Source: Verrucomicrobiota bacterium (lineage in GTDB: Bacteria > Verrucomicrobiota > Verrucomicrobiia > Opitutales > Opitutaceae). From it: DNA of 64,000 bases. Location: assembly GCA_023433275.1 (NCBI GenBank), contig JAEZDN010000022.1:1-64000 (forward strand), given 5' to 3'. A program made the translations under genes and the position numbers. How positions within the stretch are numbered: position 1 is the first letter of the stretch; every line of letters starts with the position of its first letter. Positions 40,281 through 49,015 of the stretch are shown here, piece after piece. Under the pieces are notes generated by a model, which saw nothing but the letters and a program-made list of their open reading frames with translations, was not told the origin of the DNA and ran no database searches.

Positions 40281-43200
40281 ATGGGCCCTCCGCCCTCCCG
40301 GATTTGCCTTCAGCGCATTCCCGTTCTTCCTCGCTGGGTGGTCTCTCCGTCTCTTTCCGCTCCCGAATTCATCCGCCTCCGCGGCGTCCGCCAGAACAAC
40401 CTCAAGGGCTTCGATCTCGATCTCCCCCTGGGCAAGTACGTGGTGGTCACCGGCCTGAGCGGCGCGGGCAAATCGTCCCTCGTGTTCGACACCCTGCACG
40501 CCGAGGGCCAGCGCCGCTACGTCGAAACCTTCAGCGCCTACACCCGCCAGTTCCTCGACCTGCTCGACAAGCCCAAGGTCGATTCCGTCGAGAATATCCG
40601 GCCCTCGATCGCCATCAGCCAGACCAACACGGTCAAGACCTCGCGTTCCACCGTCGGCACGATGACCGAGTTGACCGACTATTTCAAAGTCTGGTTCAGC
40701 CATGTCGCCAGTTGCTTCGATCCCGAGACCGGCGAGCCCGTCGAGGATGACACGCCGGCGACCATCTGGGCCAAGACCCTCGCCGCTCACCCCGCCGCCA
40801 CGCTGCTCCTCGCCTTCAAGGTGACGCGCCCCGAGAATCTCCAGTGGAGCGAAATCCTGAAGAGTCTGCACGGCCAAGCCTACACCCGCGTCCTCATCGC
40901 AAAAGGCCGGACGAGTCCCCGCGACGATACACCCTCGCTCGAACTCCACAAAATCGAAGACCTGCTGGCCGCCCTCGCGGATTCGAAATCGGTACGTTCA
41001 TCGTTGAACGTTGAACGGTGGACCTTCGTCCAGGCACTCCAGGACCGACTGTTGATCTCCGCCGACAACAAGTCCCGCTTTCTCGAGGCCTGCGAGAAGG
41101 CGATGCACTTCGGCAAAGGCGAGGTGTTCCTTTTCGACGCCAAGTCACTTGCGCCCGCCGGCCACTTCTCCCGCGGCCTCCATTCACCCAAGACCGGCCG
41201 CACCTTTCGCCCCGCCACTCCCGGCCTGTTTTCCTTCAACTCCCCGCTCGGCGCCTGCCCGAAATGCCGCGGCTTCGGCCGCGTGATCGACATCGATTAC
41301 CGCCTCGCGATTCCCGACCACTCGCTCTCCATCGACAACGGCGCGATCAAGGCCTGGGAAGGCGAGGTTTACGGCGAGTCCAAGCGGGACCTGCTCCAGT
41401 TCACGCGCAAAATGGGGATTCCCACGGACGTGCCGTTCGCGCGCCTCACGCCGGAACAGCAATCGTTCATCATCGAGGGCTCCCCCGGTTACGACAGCGA
41501 GAACCCCGCGAGGAACTGGCCGAAACTCTGGTACGGCCTGAAGGGTTTCTTCCGCTACCTCGAGAAGACAACCTACAAGATGCACGTGCGGGTCTTCCTC
41601 TCGCGCTTCCGTTCCTACAACGAGTGCCCCGAATGCCACGGCACCCGCCTCCAGCCCGAGGCCCTCTGCTGGAAATGGCAGGGCCACACCCTGCCCGAAC
41701 TCTACCAGATCCCGGTGGCAACCCTGCTCCCGATGGTGCGGGAATCCAAATCCGGAAAACGTAAATCTGAAATCGAAAATCATTCGGCGGACCTCGCCTA
41801 CGACTCCATCGTCACCCGCCTCCGCTATCTCGACCAGGTCGGCCTCGGCTACCTCACGCTCGACCGCAGCTCACGCACGCTCTCCGGCGGCGAGGTGCAG
41901 CGCGTCAATCTCACGTCCTGTCTCGGCACTTCCCTCGTCGACACGCTTTTCGTCCTCGACGAACCATCCGTCGGCCTGCACCCGCGCGACATCGACCGGC
42001 TGCTCGGCATCATCCGCACGTTGACCAATGCGGGCAACACCGTGGTCGTGGTCGAACACGACGAGGCCATGATCCGCGCGGCCGACCACATCATCGAGAT
42101 CGGGCCCGAGCCGGGCGCACGCGGCGGCGAAGTCGTGTTCGCAGGCGCCCTCGACCGCCTGCTCGCGTCCAAACGCAGCATCACCGGCGCCTACTTCTCG
42201 GGTCGCCAAACCATTCCCACTCCCGCGCAACGCCGCCCCGTCACCCGTCCTCCTGAGCCGCGCGAAGGATCCAAGGAAAAACCAGCGCACAAGAACCAGT
42301 CGGGATCCATCTCGCCACGGGAGACCACGGAATCGGGAACCCGCTGGCTGACGTTCCAACACGCCACCAAGCACAATCTCCGCGATCTCACCTTCCAGCT
42401 GCCGCTCCAGCGCCTCGTCTGCCTTTCCGGCGTCTCCGGCTCCGGCAAATCCACGCTCCTCAACAACGTCATCCACCAAGGCCTCCTCGCCCAGCGCAAC
42501 CAGATGACCGAGGACCCGGCGAGCATCGCCGAAATCTCCCTCGCAGCCTCAAACCCTGCAGGGACGCGCCTTGCGCGCGCCCAAGGACGCCCGCCATCCC
42601 CGGACTCTGGCTCCACCGACCTTTCCTCCCCGACCGATGCGTTCTCCGAGATCGTCCTCGTTGACCAGTCGCCCCTGAGCCGCACCCCGCGCTCCAACGC
42701 CGCGCTTTACTGCGAAGCGTGGGATTTCATCCGCGAACTCTACGCCCAAACTCCCGCCGCCCAGGCCGCCGGCTTCAGCGCTTCGAGCTTCTCTTTCAAC
42801 AGCGGCGAGGGCCGCTGCGACCACTGCCAGGGCCTCGGGAGCGAGCGCGTCGAAATGCAATTCCTCTCCGACGTCTTCGTCCCGTGCCCAATCTGCGAGG
42901 GCCGGCGTTTCAAGCCCGAGGTCCTCGCCATCCAGTGGAACGGCAAATCCGTCGACGACCTCCTCCGCACCACCATCACCGACGCGATCACCTTCTTTTC
43001 TCCAACTGGAGCCGGGGCGCCCTCGCCCCGGAGTTCCTCCGACTCCGCCCTGGCCGCCATTCGCACCCGCTTCGCCTCCCTCGAGGCCGTCGGTCTCGGC
43101 TATCTTCCCCTCGGCCAGCCCCTCAACACCCTCTCCGGCGGCGAATCCCAGCGCCTGAAACTCGTCCGCTACCTTTCGGACTATGCGAGCAATCAGCAGC

Positions 43201-46200
43201 CAGCAGTCAGCGGTCAGCCCGTTCCGGAAGCGGACAGCCGGGAGCTTAACGCTGAGACCTCGAGAGGCGCTTTGCTCCTCCTCGACGAGCCGACCACCGG
43301 CCTCCATCGCCACGACGTCAAGCGACTGCTCGATGTCCTCCAGCGCATCGTCGACGCCGGCCACAGCGTGATCGTCATCGAGCACAACCTCGACGTCCTG
43401 AAATCCGCCGACTGGATCCTCGAGGTCGGCCCCGAAGCCGGCGCCGGCGGCGGCCGCATCATCGCCGAGGGCCCGCCTGAAGCCATTGCCACCAGCGCCA
43501 CCGCCACCGCCCCCTTCCTGCGGGAAGCATTGGGCATGGCGCACGGAGCAGGAAGCGACAAACCCGCGCTCATGGCGGCGGAAGACTCTGCACCCTACTC
43601 TGCTTCGCTCGCCGCTCCCGGCTCCCTGATCCCTGCTTCCCTTGTCCCGTCCCTTCAGGTTTTGGGGGCAAGGGAAAACAACCTGAAGAACATCTCCGTC
43701 TCGATCCCGCACCGCCAGCTCTCCGTCGTCACCGGCGTGTCCGGCTCCGGCAAGTCGACCCTCGCCTTCGACATCATCTTCGCGGAAGGCCAGCGCCGCT
43801 TCATGGAATCCATGTCGCCCTACGCGCGACAGTTCGTCGAACAGCTTCCCCGTCCCGACATCGACCGACTGAGCGGCATCCCGCCCACCGTCGCGATCGA
43901 ACAACGCATCACCCGCGGTTCCCGCAAATCGACCGTCGCCACCATCACCGAGGTCGCCCAATACCTGCGCCTTCTTTACGCCCGCGCCGGCATCCAGCAT
44001 CACCCCGAGTCCGGCCGCCCCGTGACGCCGCTCTCCCCGAGCCAGCTCCGCCAGCTCCTCGACCAAACCCTCGCCTCGCCCAAGGCCCGGAAGGCGAAAC
44101 ACCTCTACCTCTGCGCGCCGCTCGTCCGCGGACGCAAGGGCCACCACGAACCCATCGCCAACTGGATCCGCAAGCACGGCTACGAGCTCATGCGCGCCGA
44201 CGGACGCCTCCTCCGCACCGACACCTTCCAGAAACTGGACCGCTACAAGGAGCACGACATTGAAGTCGTCGTCGCCGATCTGGCGCCGCGGAATCACATC
44301 GCGAGTGCTGCCGACGCATCCCGCGCGACGAGCCCGGCGCAACGCGAGAAGCAGGCAGGGCGAGTCGACCCCGACGCGCCGCGTTCGACCACAGGAGCGG
44401 CTTTACGCCGCGACCACTCCCCAGCTCGCGGCTCCCTCCCCGATCACCTCACCACGGCGCTGCGCCTCGGCAAGGGCTCGTGCTTCCTTGCGCTCCCCTC
44501 CGGCGAGGTCTTGGGCTGGTTCTCCACCACCCGCACCGACATCGCCAGCGGCGAGTCCTTCCCGGAACTCGACCCGAAACAATTCTCCTTCAATTCCCCG
44601 CGCGGCTGGTGCCCCACCTGCCGCGGTCACGGCAAGATCTACGACTGGATGCTTCAGCCGGACGAGGACGAGGAAATGTCTGACGAGGTCGCGGACGCCC
44701 TCCGCGCCTTCGATCCCGACGATCCGGCCTCGAATGGCAAAACCTGTCCCACCTGTCACGGCGAACGCCTCAACCGCATCGCCCGCGCCGTCCATCTCCC
44801 CCTCAAAGCCAAAACGCGCCTCGTCCCCGTCCCTGCTCGTGGATCGACTTCAGGTCTCAGGTCTCAGGTCTCAGGTCTCTCCTCCAACAGCATCACCCTG
44901 CCCGCGCTGCTCCGCCTCGTCCCCGACGAGCTCATCGCAACCCTGCGCAATCTCCAACTCGATGCCCGCACGAAGCTGATCACCCAGGACATCGTGCCCC
45001 AGATCGAGGAACGTCTGAAATTCCTCGCGCACGTCGGGCTCGACTACCTCTCGCTCGACCGGCCGACCGAAACCCTCTCCGGCGGCGAAGCCCAGCGCAT
45101 CCGCCTCGCCGCCCAACTGGGTTCAAATCTCTCCGGCGTGCTCTACGTCCTCGACGAGCCATCCATCGGCCTCCACGCGCGCGACAACGACCGCCTGATC
45201 GACACCCTCGAATCGCTCCGCGAAAAGGGCAACACGCTCCTCGTCGTCGAGCACGACGACGTGCTGATGGAACGCGCCGACCGCATCATCGACCTTGGCC
45301 CCGGCGCCGGCGTGCACGGCGGCGCCGTCCTCGCCAACGGTACCCCCGCCGAGATCAAGGCGAGCGACACCTCCCTCACCGGCCTCTTCCTCGCCAAGGG
45401 CATTCAACACCCGCTCCGCGGCTCCTACCGGAATGTAGGGCCGTCACTCGCCGGCCGGTCTGCCTTGAAACCTGTAGGGGCGCGCCTCGCGCGCGCCCTC
45501 CGCGGGCGTGATAAATCCACGTCCGTCCAAGGAACTCCGGCCGCCACGCCCGAATTCCTCGAACTCACCGGCATCAATTATCGCAACCTCCGCGATCAAA
45601 CCCTCCGCCTGCCGGCCGGGCGCCTGATCCTCGCCTGCGGCCCCAGTGGCGCGGGCAAGTCCACGCTCTTCCGCGACATCCTCCACCCCGCCGTCACCTG
45701 CGCCATCAAACACCGCAAAGCCAAACTCACCGGCAAGGACTTCGTGAAGCTGTCCAAGTTCGACCTTGATGGAGCCGCGGCGACCCCGCCGCGGACTTCC
45801 CACGTGTTCCCGTTTGCGGAACTCACCGGCGCGAACGGCTTCAAATCCGTCGTCGAGGTCGATCAGGCCCCCATCGGCAAAACCCCGCGTTCCACCCCCG
45901 CCACGTACCTCGGCATTTTCGATCTCATCCGCCAGTTTTTCTCCACCCTGCCCGAGTCCAAGATCCGCGGCTACGGTGCCGGCCGCTTTTCCTTCAACAC
46001 CGCCGGAGGACGCTGCGAAACCTGCTCCGGCGCCGGCCGCATCAAGCTCGAGATGGCGTTCATGGCTGACTCCTACCTGCCCTGCGACGCGTGCGGCGGT
46101 TCCCGCTACAGTTCCGAACTCGCGGACATCACTTGGAAGGGCAGGAACATCGGCCAGGTCCTTCAGCTCACGTTCGACGAGGCCACCGCCTTCTTCGATT

Positions 46201-46655
46201 TCCACTCCCAACTTTCCCAAGTCTGCCAGCTCATGGTGGATTGCGGACTCGGTTATCTGACCCTCGGACAAAGCAGCCCCACCCTCTCGGGTGGCGAAGC
46301 CCAGCGTCTGAAGCTCGTCACCGAGCTCACCAAGGGCCTGCAGAGCTACCAGGAGCGCTCGCGTGGCATCGCCATCAAGAATCTCTACCTGCTCGAGGAG
46401 CCGACCATCGGCCTGCACCTGAGCGACTGCGAGAAGCTGATCAAGGTTCTGCACAACCTCGTGGACCAGGGGCACACCGTGGTCGTGATCGAGCACCACC
46501 TCGATCTCCTCGCCGAGGCCGACTACATCCTCGAACTCGGTCCCGGCGGTGGACCCCACGGCGGCGAGATCCTCTATCAAGGTGAACTAGCCGGCCTGCT
46601 TAAGGTGAAACGCAGCCCCACCGCCCCCTATCTGCGGGAAAAGTTGAAGAGGTAG
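40281..46655 (+). CDS. uvrA: Double UvrA-like excinuclease ATPase with four ABC domains
   Basis: This 2124-residue protein is two UvrA-like halves fused in tandem; ordinary UvrA is about 940 residues. Walker A motifs are near residues 57 (GLSGAGKSS), 716 (GVSGSGKST), 1151 (GVSGSGKST) and 1786 (GPSGAGKST). Signatures are near 533, 949, 1596 and 1999 (LSGGE-type). Four zinc-module CxxC pairs follow FSFNS-type leads. The second half carries a recognisable UvrB-binding domain (YLCAPLVRGRKGHHEPIANW), so repair in the UvrABC pathway is likely. The last Walker B reads LYLLEEPTIGLH, Glu for the usual Asp. Eleven loops between the motifs contain DNA words like the intergenic repeats, and the stop TAG lies in another. 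The N-terminal 20 residues are weakly conserved, so GTG 40338 is an alternative start. Confidence 0.92.
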   Translation: MGPPPSRICLQRIPVLPRWVVSPSLSAPEFIRLRGVRQNNLKGFDLDLPLGKYVVVTGLSGAGKSSLVFDTLHAEGQRRYVETFSAYTRQFLDLLDKPKVDSVENIRPSIAISQTNTVKTSRSTVGTMTELTDYFKVWFSHVASCFDPETGEPVEDDTPATIWAKTLAAHPAATLLLAFKVTRPENLQWSEILKSLHGQAYTRVLIAKGRTSPRDDTPSLELHKIEDLLAALADSKSVRSSLNVERWTFVQALQDRLLISADNKSRFLEACEKAMHFGKGEVFLFDAKSLAPAGHFSRGLHSPKTGRTFRPATPGLFSFNSPLGACPKCRGFGRVIDIDYRLAIPDHSLSIDNGAIKAWEGEVYGESKRDLLQFTRKMGIPTDVPFARLTPEQQSFIIEGSPGYDSENPARNWPKLWYGLKGFFRYLEKTTYKMHVRVFLSRFRSYNECPECHGTRLQPEALCWKWQGHTLPELYQIPVATLLPMVRESKSGKRKSEIENHSADLAYDSIVTRLRYLDQVGLGYLTLDRSSRTLSGGEVQRVNLTSCLGTSLVDTLFVLDEPSVGLHPRDIDRLLGIIRTLTNAGNTVVVVEHDEAMIRAADHIIEIGPEPGARGGEVVFAGALDRLLASKRSITGAYFSGRQTIPTPAQRRPVTRPPEPREGSKEKPAHKNQSGSISPRETTESGTRWLTFQHATKHNLRDLTFQLPLQRLVCLSGVSGSGKSTLLNNVIHQGLLAQRNQMTEDPASIAEISLAASNPAGTRLARAQGRPPSPDSGSTDLSSPTDAFSEIVLVDQSPLSRTPRSNAALYCEAWDFIRELYAQTPAAQAAGFSASSFSFNSGEGRCDHCQGLGSERVEMQFLSDVFVPCPICEGRRFKPEVLAIQWNGKSVDDLLRTTITDAITFFSPTGAGAPSPRSSSDSALAAIRTRFASLEAVGLGYLPLGQPLNTLSGGESQRLKLVRYLSDYASNQQPAVSGQPVPEADSRELNAETSRGALLLLDEPTTGLHRHDVKRLLDVLQRIVDAGHSVIVIEHNLDVLKSADWILEVGPEAGAGGGRIIAEGPPEAIATSATATAPFLREALGMAHGAGSDKPALMAAEDSAPYSASLAAPGSLIPASLVPSLQVLGARENNLKNISVSIPHRQLSVVTGVSGSGKSTLAFDIIFAEGQRRFMESMSPYARQFVEQLPRPDIDRLSGIPPTVAIEQRITRGSRKSTVATITEVAQYLRLLYARAGIQHHPESGRPVTPLSPSQLRQLLDQTLASPKARKAKHLYLCAPLVRGRKGHHEPIANWIRKHGYELMRADGRLLRTDTFQKLDRYKEHDIEVVVADLAPRNHIASAADASRATSPAQREKQAGRVDPDAPRSTTGAALRRDHSPARGSLPDHLTTALRLGKGSCFLALPSGEVLGWFSTTRTDIASGESFPELDPKQFSFNSPRGWCPTCRGHGKIYDWMLQPDEDEEMSDEVADALRAFDPDDPASNGKTCPTCHGERLNRIARAVHLPLKAKTRLVPVPARGSTSGLRSQVSGLSSNSITLPALLRLVPDELIATLRNLQLDARTKLITQDIVPQIEERLKFLAHVGLDYLSLDRPTETLSGGEAQRIRLAAQLGSNLSGVLYVLDEPSIGLHARDNDRLIDTLESLREKGNTLLVVEHDDVLMERADRIIDLGPGAGVHGGAVLANGTPAEIKASDTSLTGLFLAKGIQHPLRGSYRNVGPSLAGRSALKPVGARLARALRGRDKSTSVQGTPAATPEFLELTGINYRNLRDQTLRLPAGRLILACGPSGAGKSTLFRDILHPAVTCAIKHRKAKLTGKDFVKLSKFDLDGAAATPPRTSHVFPFAELTGANGFKSVVEVDQAPIGKTPRSTPATYLGIFDLIRQFFSTLPESKIRGYGAGRFSFNTAGGRCETCSGAGRIKLEMAFMADSYLPCDACGGSRYSSELADITWKGRNIGQVLQLTFDEATAFFDFHSQLSQVCQLMVDCGLGYLTLGQSSPTLSGGEAQRLKLVTELTKGLQSYQERSRGIAIKNLYLLEEPTIGLHLSDCEKLIKVLHNLVDQGHTVVVIEHHLDLLAEADYILELGPGGGPHGGEILYQGELAGLLKVKRSPTAPYLREKLKR
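40994..41021. repeat. In-frame repeat in uvrA (family H)
   Basis: ACGTTCA-TCGT-TGAACGT palindrome followed by TGAACGG. It encodes VRSSLNVERW in the first half, away from ATPase motifs. Confidence 0.6.
41742..41784. repeat. In-frame repeat in uvrA (A/T-rich, family G)
   Basis: GAATCCAAATCCGGAAAACG, then TAAATCTGAAATCGAAAATC. It is an A/T-rich quasi-tandem word set in a G+C-rich gene, encoding ESKSGKRKSEIENH. Confidence 0.6.
42250..42281. repeat. In-frame family A word in uvrA
   Basis: CCTGAGCCGCGCGAAGGATC then CAAGGAAAA. It is the intergenic family A word of 354-380, 46727-46753 and 59055-59080, here encoding PEPREGSKEK. Confidence 0.8.
42554..42588. repeat. In-frame family B word in uvrA
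   Basis: CCTGCAGGGACGCGCCTTGC followed by GCGCGCCC. It encodes PAGTRLARAQ and resembles the later in-frame copy at 45473-45497 and the intergenic copies at 188 and 33659. Confidence 0.75.
43003..43036. repeat. In-frame palindrome in uvrA (family J)
   Basis: TGGAGCCGGGGCGCCCTCGC then CCCGGAGTTCC. The stem is CCGGGGCG/CGCCCCGG. It encodes GAGAPSPRSS. Same layout as the element at 45766-45799. Confidence 0.75.
43188..43260. repeat. In-frame family C words in uvrA
   Basis: GCAATCAGCAGCCAGCAGTC, AGCGGTCAGC and AACGCTGAGACC. This resembles 6318-6341 and 6381-6413, and encodes SNQQPAVSGQPVPEADSREL. Confidence 0.7.
43536..43650. repeat. In-frame linker insert in uvrA
   Basis: GGAGCAGGAAGCGAC with GCTCCCGGCTCCCTGATCCC. 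It encodes an Ala/Ser/Pro-rich linker between the two fused halves, with no similarity to UvrA motifs. It is a weaker repeat candidate. Confidence 0.4.
44301..44432. repeat. In-frame mixed repeat insert in uvrA
   Basis: GGCAGGGCGAGTCGACCCC (compare GGCAGGGCGAG at about 31017) and CAGGAGCGGCTTTACGCCGC. It encodes an Arg/Ala-rich loop in the second half. Confidence 0.55.
44851..44878. repeat. Heptanucleotide tandem repeat in uvrA (family I)
   Basis: Four tandem CAGGTCT units inside the coding frame, encoding SGLRSQVSGL. A unit of 7 bp is not a multiple of 3, so gain or loss of one copy would shift the frame. Confidence 0.85.
45431..45520. repeat. In-frame family B words in uvrA
   Basis: GAATGTAGGGCCGTCACTCG, then CCTGTAGGGGCGCGCCTCGC and GCGCGCCC. 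It encodes NVGPSLAGRSALKPVGARLA, a loop between the third and fourth ATPase domains. Confidence 0.8.
45766..45799. repeat. In-frame palindrome in uvrA (family J)
   Basis: TGGAGCCGCGGCGACCCCGC then CGCGGACTTCCC. The stem is CCGCGGCG/CGCCGCGG. It encodes DGAAATPPRTSH. Related to 43003-43036. Confidence 0.75.
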
Positions 46656-46677
46656 GGCGCGTCCCCCAGGCGCGCCG
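46652..46677. repeat. Family B word supplying the uvrA stop codon
   Basis: GTAGGGCGCGTCCCCCAGGC then GCGCCG. The TAG stop of uvrA (46653-46655) is the second to fourth base of this word, so the repeat may have set the end of the reading frame. Confidence 0.65.
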
Positions 46678-46723
46678 TTTCCTCATGCCCTCAAAGTCTC
46701 GTAACAGAGTCCACCTCCCTCCA

Positions 46724-46807
46724 CCGTCATCCTGAGCGCAGCGAAGGATCCATGATTTCGGTTATCGCGCGCGCACGCTTGGATCCTTCGCTGCTCAGGA
46801 TGACGGA
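46724..46807. repeat. Family A inverted pair after uvrA
   Basis: CCGTCATCCTGAGCGCAGCG then AAGGATCCA (46725-46753), with its inverted partner TGGATCCTTCGCTGCTCAGG then ATGACGG (46781-46807). It fills most of the gap between the convergent uvrA and MBL genes. Confidence 0.85.
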
Positions 46808-46892
46808 AACACGGATTTCGCGTCCTGTACCTTCGGATGGGACGGCGGTCCACCTTGCAGGCGGACCAAAGCCCGCCCTCGACCCAAACCGC

Positions 46893-47768
46893 TTAGTTCT
46901 TCGGCCTGTCCTTGTGCGCCTGGTTATAAATGGTCTCGATCCAGCGCGCATGGGTGATCCAACCCTTGCCAAATGCGTCCCATTTCGCCGGCAAGCCGTC
47001 CGCCTTGAGCTGCTCGAGCGTCTTGCCCGCCGCCATGCCCCTGCGGACCAGGGCCACGCTCTCGACGACCATCGCGTTATACGCCTTGAGTTCTTCCGCC
47101 GTGCTGAGCGGACCATGCCCCGGAATGATCTTCGTATCCGGGGCGATCTTCCCCAGCACCGCCTGTTGCGTGGCAATGTAACCATCCACGTCACCGCCGC
47201 TGCCAAAATCCACATAGGGCCAGCCCTGGCTCACAAACTGGTCACCCATGTGGACGACATTCGCGCCCGTGAAGTGGATGATCGCGTCTCCATTGGTGTG
47301 CCCCGGCCCGATGTGCAGCAACTTGATCTCCTCCCCGTTGAAGTGCAGCGACACGGATTCGTCGAACGTCACCACTGGAAGCGCGACGTCGGGTATCCTG
47401 CTGTCGGCATCGAGGCGCGGGCGCACATTCGTTTGGGCCACAATGACGGCCTCCTTGGCGCCGAACGCCGCATTCCCACCCGTGTGGTCGCCATGGTGAT
47501 GCGTGTTGAGCACGAACTTCAGCTTGCCGGGATTCAACTTCTCCAGCGCCGCCGAAATCTTGTCCGCCAGCGGCGCGAACTGGTCATCCACGATCAGGAT
47601 GCCATCCGGCCCGACCGAGACGCCAATGTTTCCTCCCGCGCCCTCGAGCATGTATACGTTCTTCGCAACCTGCGTAGTCTTGATCTCGACCTTCGAAAAA
47701 TCCTGCTGGGCGACCGCGGTCGAAAGCAACAGGACGGAAAACAACGACAGGGGCAGGCGTGGATTCAT
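46893..47768 (-). CDS. Secreted metallo-beta-lactamase-fold hydrolase
   Basis: This 291-residue protein has a signal peptide (MNPRLPLSLFSVLLLSTAVAQ), so it is periplasmic. The zinc motif THHHGDHTGG, later His (IGPGHTNGD) and Asp (VVHMGDQF) and GHGPLS are in the family order. The substrate is unknown. Resistance function is not implied, as this fold covers many hydrolases. It is preceded by a family A pair and convergent to uvrA. Confidence 0.85.
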   Translation of the reverse strand: MNPRLPLSLFSVLLLSTAVAQQDFSKVEIKTTQVAKNVYMLEGAGGNIGVSVGPDGILIVDDQFAPLADKISAALEKLNPGKLKFVLNTHHHGDHTGGNAAFGAKEAVIVAQTNVRPRLDADSRIPDVALPVVTFDESVSLHFNGEEIKLLHIGPGHTNGDAIIHFTGANVVHMGDQFVSQGWPYVDFGSGGDVDGYIATQQAVLGKIAPDTKIIPGHGPLSTAEELKAYNAMVVESVALVRRGMAAGKTLEQLKADGLPAKWDAFGKGWITHARWIETIYNQAHKDRPKN

Positions 47769-47836
47769 GCGCAGGAAACTACCCACGCCCTCCTCGTTGG
47801 CAACGGCTATGACAGTGCCGCGGTGCCCCGCCCGTC

Positions 47837-48877
47837 CTACGGTACCGCCAGCGGCAAACTCGGCGCGATCTCGAGCGCCAGCCCGGCATCATCGACGCCA
47901 CCGGTTTCCCGCTCGGCCCACGCGGCAAACGCGATCATGCCGGCATTGTCCCCCGTGTGCTTCGCCTGGGCCCGGAGAAACGGCACGTTGTGCTCCCCGG
48001 TCGCCTGTTCCAGCAATGCCTGCAGCGTGCGGTTGTTGGCCACGCCGCCCGAAAGGCCGAAGCTCCGGTACGGCTGCCGCTCCAGCGCCAGCCTCGCCTT
48101 GCGCACCAGGGCCTCGAACACCGCGGCCTGGTAACTCGCGCACAAATCCGCCTTTCGCGCCTCGATCTCGGCCACGGGCATTTTCTCCAACTGGTAGCGC
48201 AGGCTCGTCTTCAATCCCGAGAAACTGAATTCCAAGGTCGACCGTTGCGCCACCGCCTTGGGAAAGGTGAAGGCATCCGTCCGCCCGGCGGCGGCAAGCT
48301 TCTCCACCTGCGGCCCGCCGGGATAACCCAAGCCAAGCAACTTGGCCCCCTTGTCGAGCGCCTCGCCCGCCGCGTCATCCAGAGTCGCGGCCAGCAGCGT
48401 GATCCGCCGCGACTCGTCGATGCTGAACAGCGCCGTGTTCCCGCCCGAGACCAGCAGGCCCAGGTGCGGCAGCAAGCCGGCGAACGCCTCGTCAAACGCC
48501 CCGGGACGCTCCGCATGCACCCCGATGAACGGCGAGAACGCGTGCGCCCGCAAATGATTCACCCCCACCACCGGAACCCGCCACGCCAGGGCGAGGCTCT
48601 TCGCCGCGGCCAGCCCCATCGCCAGACACGCCGCGAGCCCCGGACCCTGCGTCACGACAATCCTCGTGACCTGTTCCGGCCTCACCACCGCCAGCGCCCG
48701 CTGCAACAGCGGCGCGAGATGGGCCAGATGCTCCCGGCTCGCCAGGTCGGGCACCACGCCGCCGTAAGCCTCGTGCAACGTGATCTGGCTGTGCACCCAC
48801 TCGCCCACCAGCCCAACCGCCGGGTCAAACGCGGCCACCGCGGTCTCATCACAGGAACTTTCCAGGGCCAGGATCAT
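47837..48877 (-). CDS. tsaD: tRNA threonylcarbamoyladenosine transferase
   Basis: This 346-residue ASKHA-fold enzyme transfers threonylcarbamoyl to A37 of ANN-decoding tRNAs. Ser/ESSCDETAVA opens the ATPase fold, the metal site is HLRAH (His108, His112), and GLSGGVANN is in the second half. The start is ATG 48877, which gives the family length. An earlier start would include the repeat at 48890. Confidence 0.96.
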   Translation of the reverse strand: MILALESSCDETAVAAFDPAVGLVGEWVHSQITLHEAYGGVVPDLASREHLAHLAPLLQRALAVVRPEQVTRIVVTQGPGLAACLAMGLAAAKSLALAWRVPVVGVNHLRAHAFSPFIGVHAERPGAFDEAFAGLLPHLGLLVSGGNTALFSIDESRRITLLAATLDDAAGEALDKGAKLLGLGYPGGPQVEKLAAAGRTDAFTFPKAVAQRSTLEFSFSGLKTSLRYQLEKMPVAEIEARKADLCASYQAAVFEALVRKARLALERQPYRSFGLSGGVANNRTLQALLEQATGEHNVPFLRAQAKHTGDNAGMIAFAAWAERETGGVDDAGLALEIAPSLPLAVP

Positions 48878-48889
48878 TTCTTCTTCATG

Positions 48890-48959
48890 GTAGGGGCGCA
48901 GACTTGCTGCGCCCTTTCGGTGCACGTAACCCATGGGCGCAGCAAGTCTGCGCCCCTAC
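48890..48959. repeat. Perfect 25-bp inverted repeat (family B)
   Basis: Left arm 48890-48914 begins GTAGGGGCGCAGACTTGCTG and right arm 48935-48959 is its exact complement, with a 20-nt loop. It sits in the gap between tsaD and the S41 gene, just upstream of the tsaD start. Confidence 0.92.
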
Positions 48960-49015
48960 CTCAAGCACCGGAACAAGGGCGCCCCGGCTCAAACGGCATG
49001 CGGTCGCTTCGTCCT

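Noticed and set aside
40281..46655. uvrA as a decayed or chimeric pseudogene
   Set aside because: All four ATPase domains and the zinc modules are intact in a single frame. Repeat loops do not break it.
46893..47768. Antibiotic-resistance beta-lactamase
   Set aside because: Only the broad metallo-hydrolase motif is present. Nothing in the sequence points to beta-lactam cleavage.
48890..48959. Terminator between tsaD and the S41 gene
   Set aside because: The stem is very long with no T run on either strand. It matches a dispersed repeat family instead.
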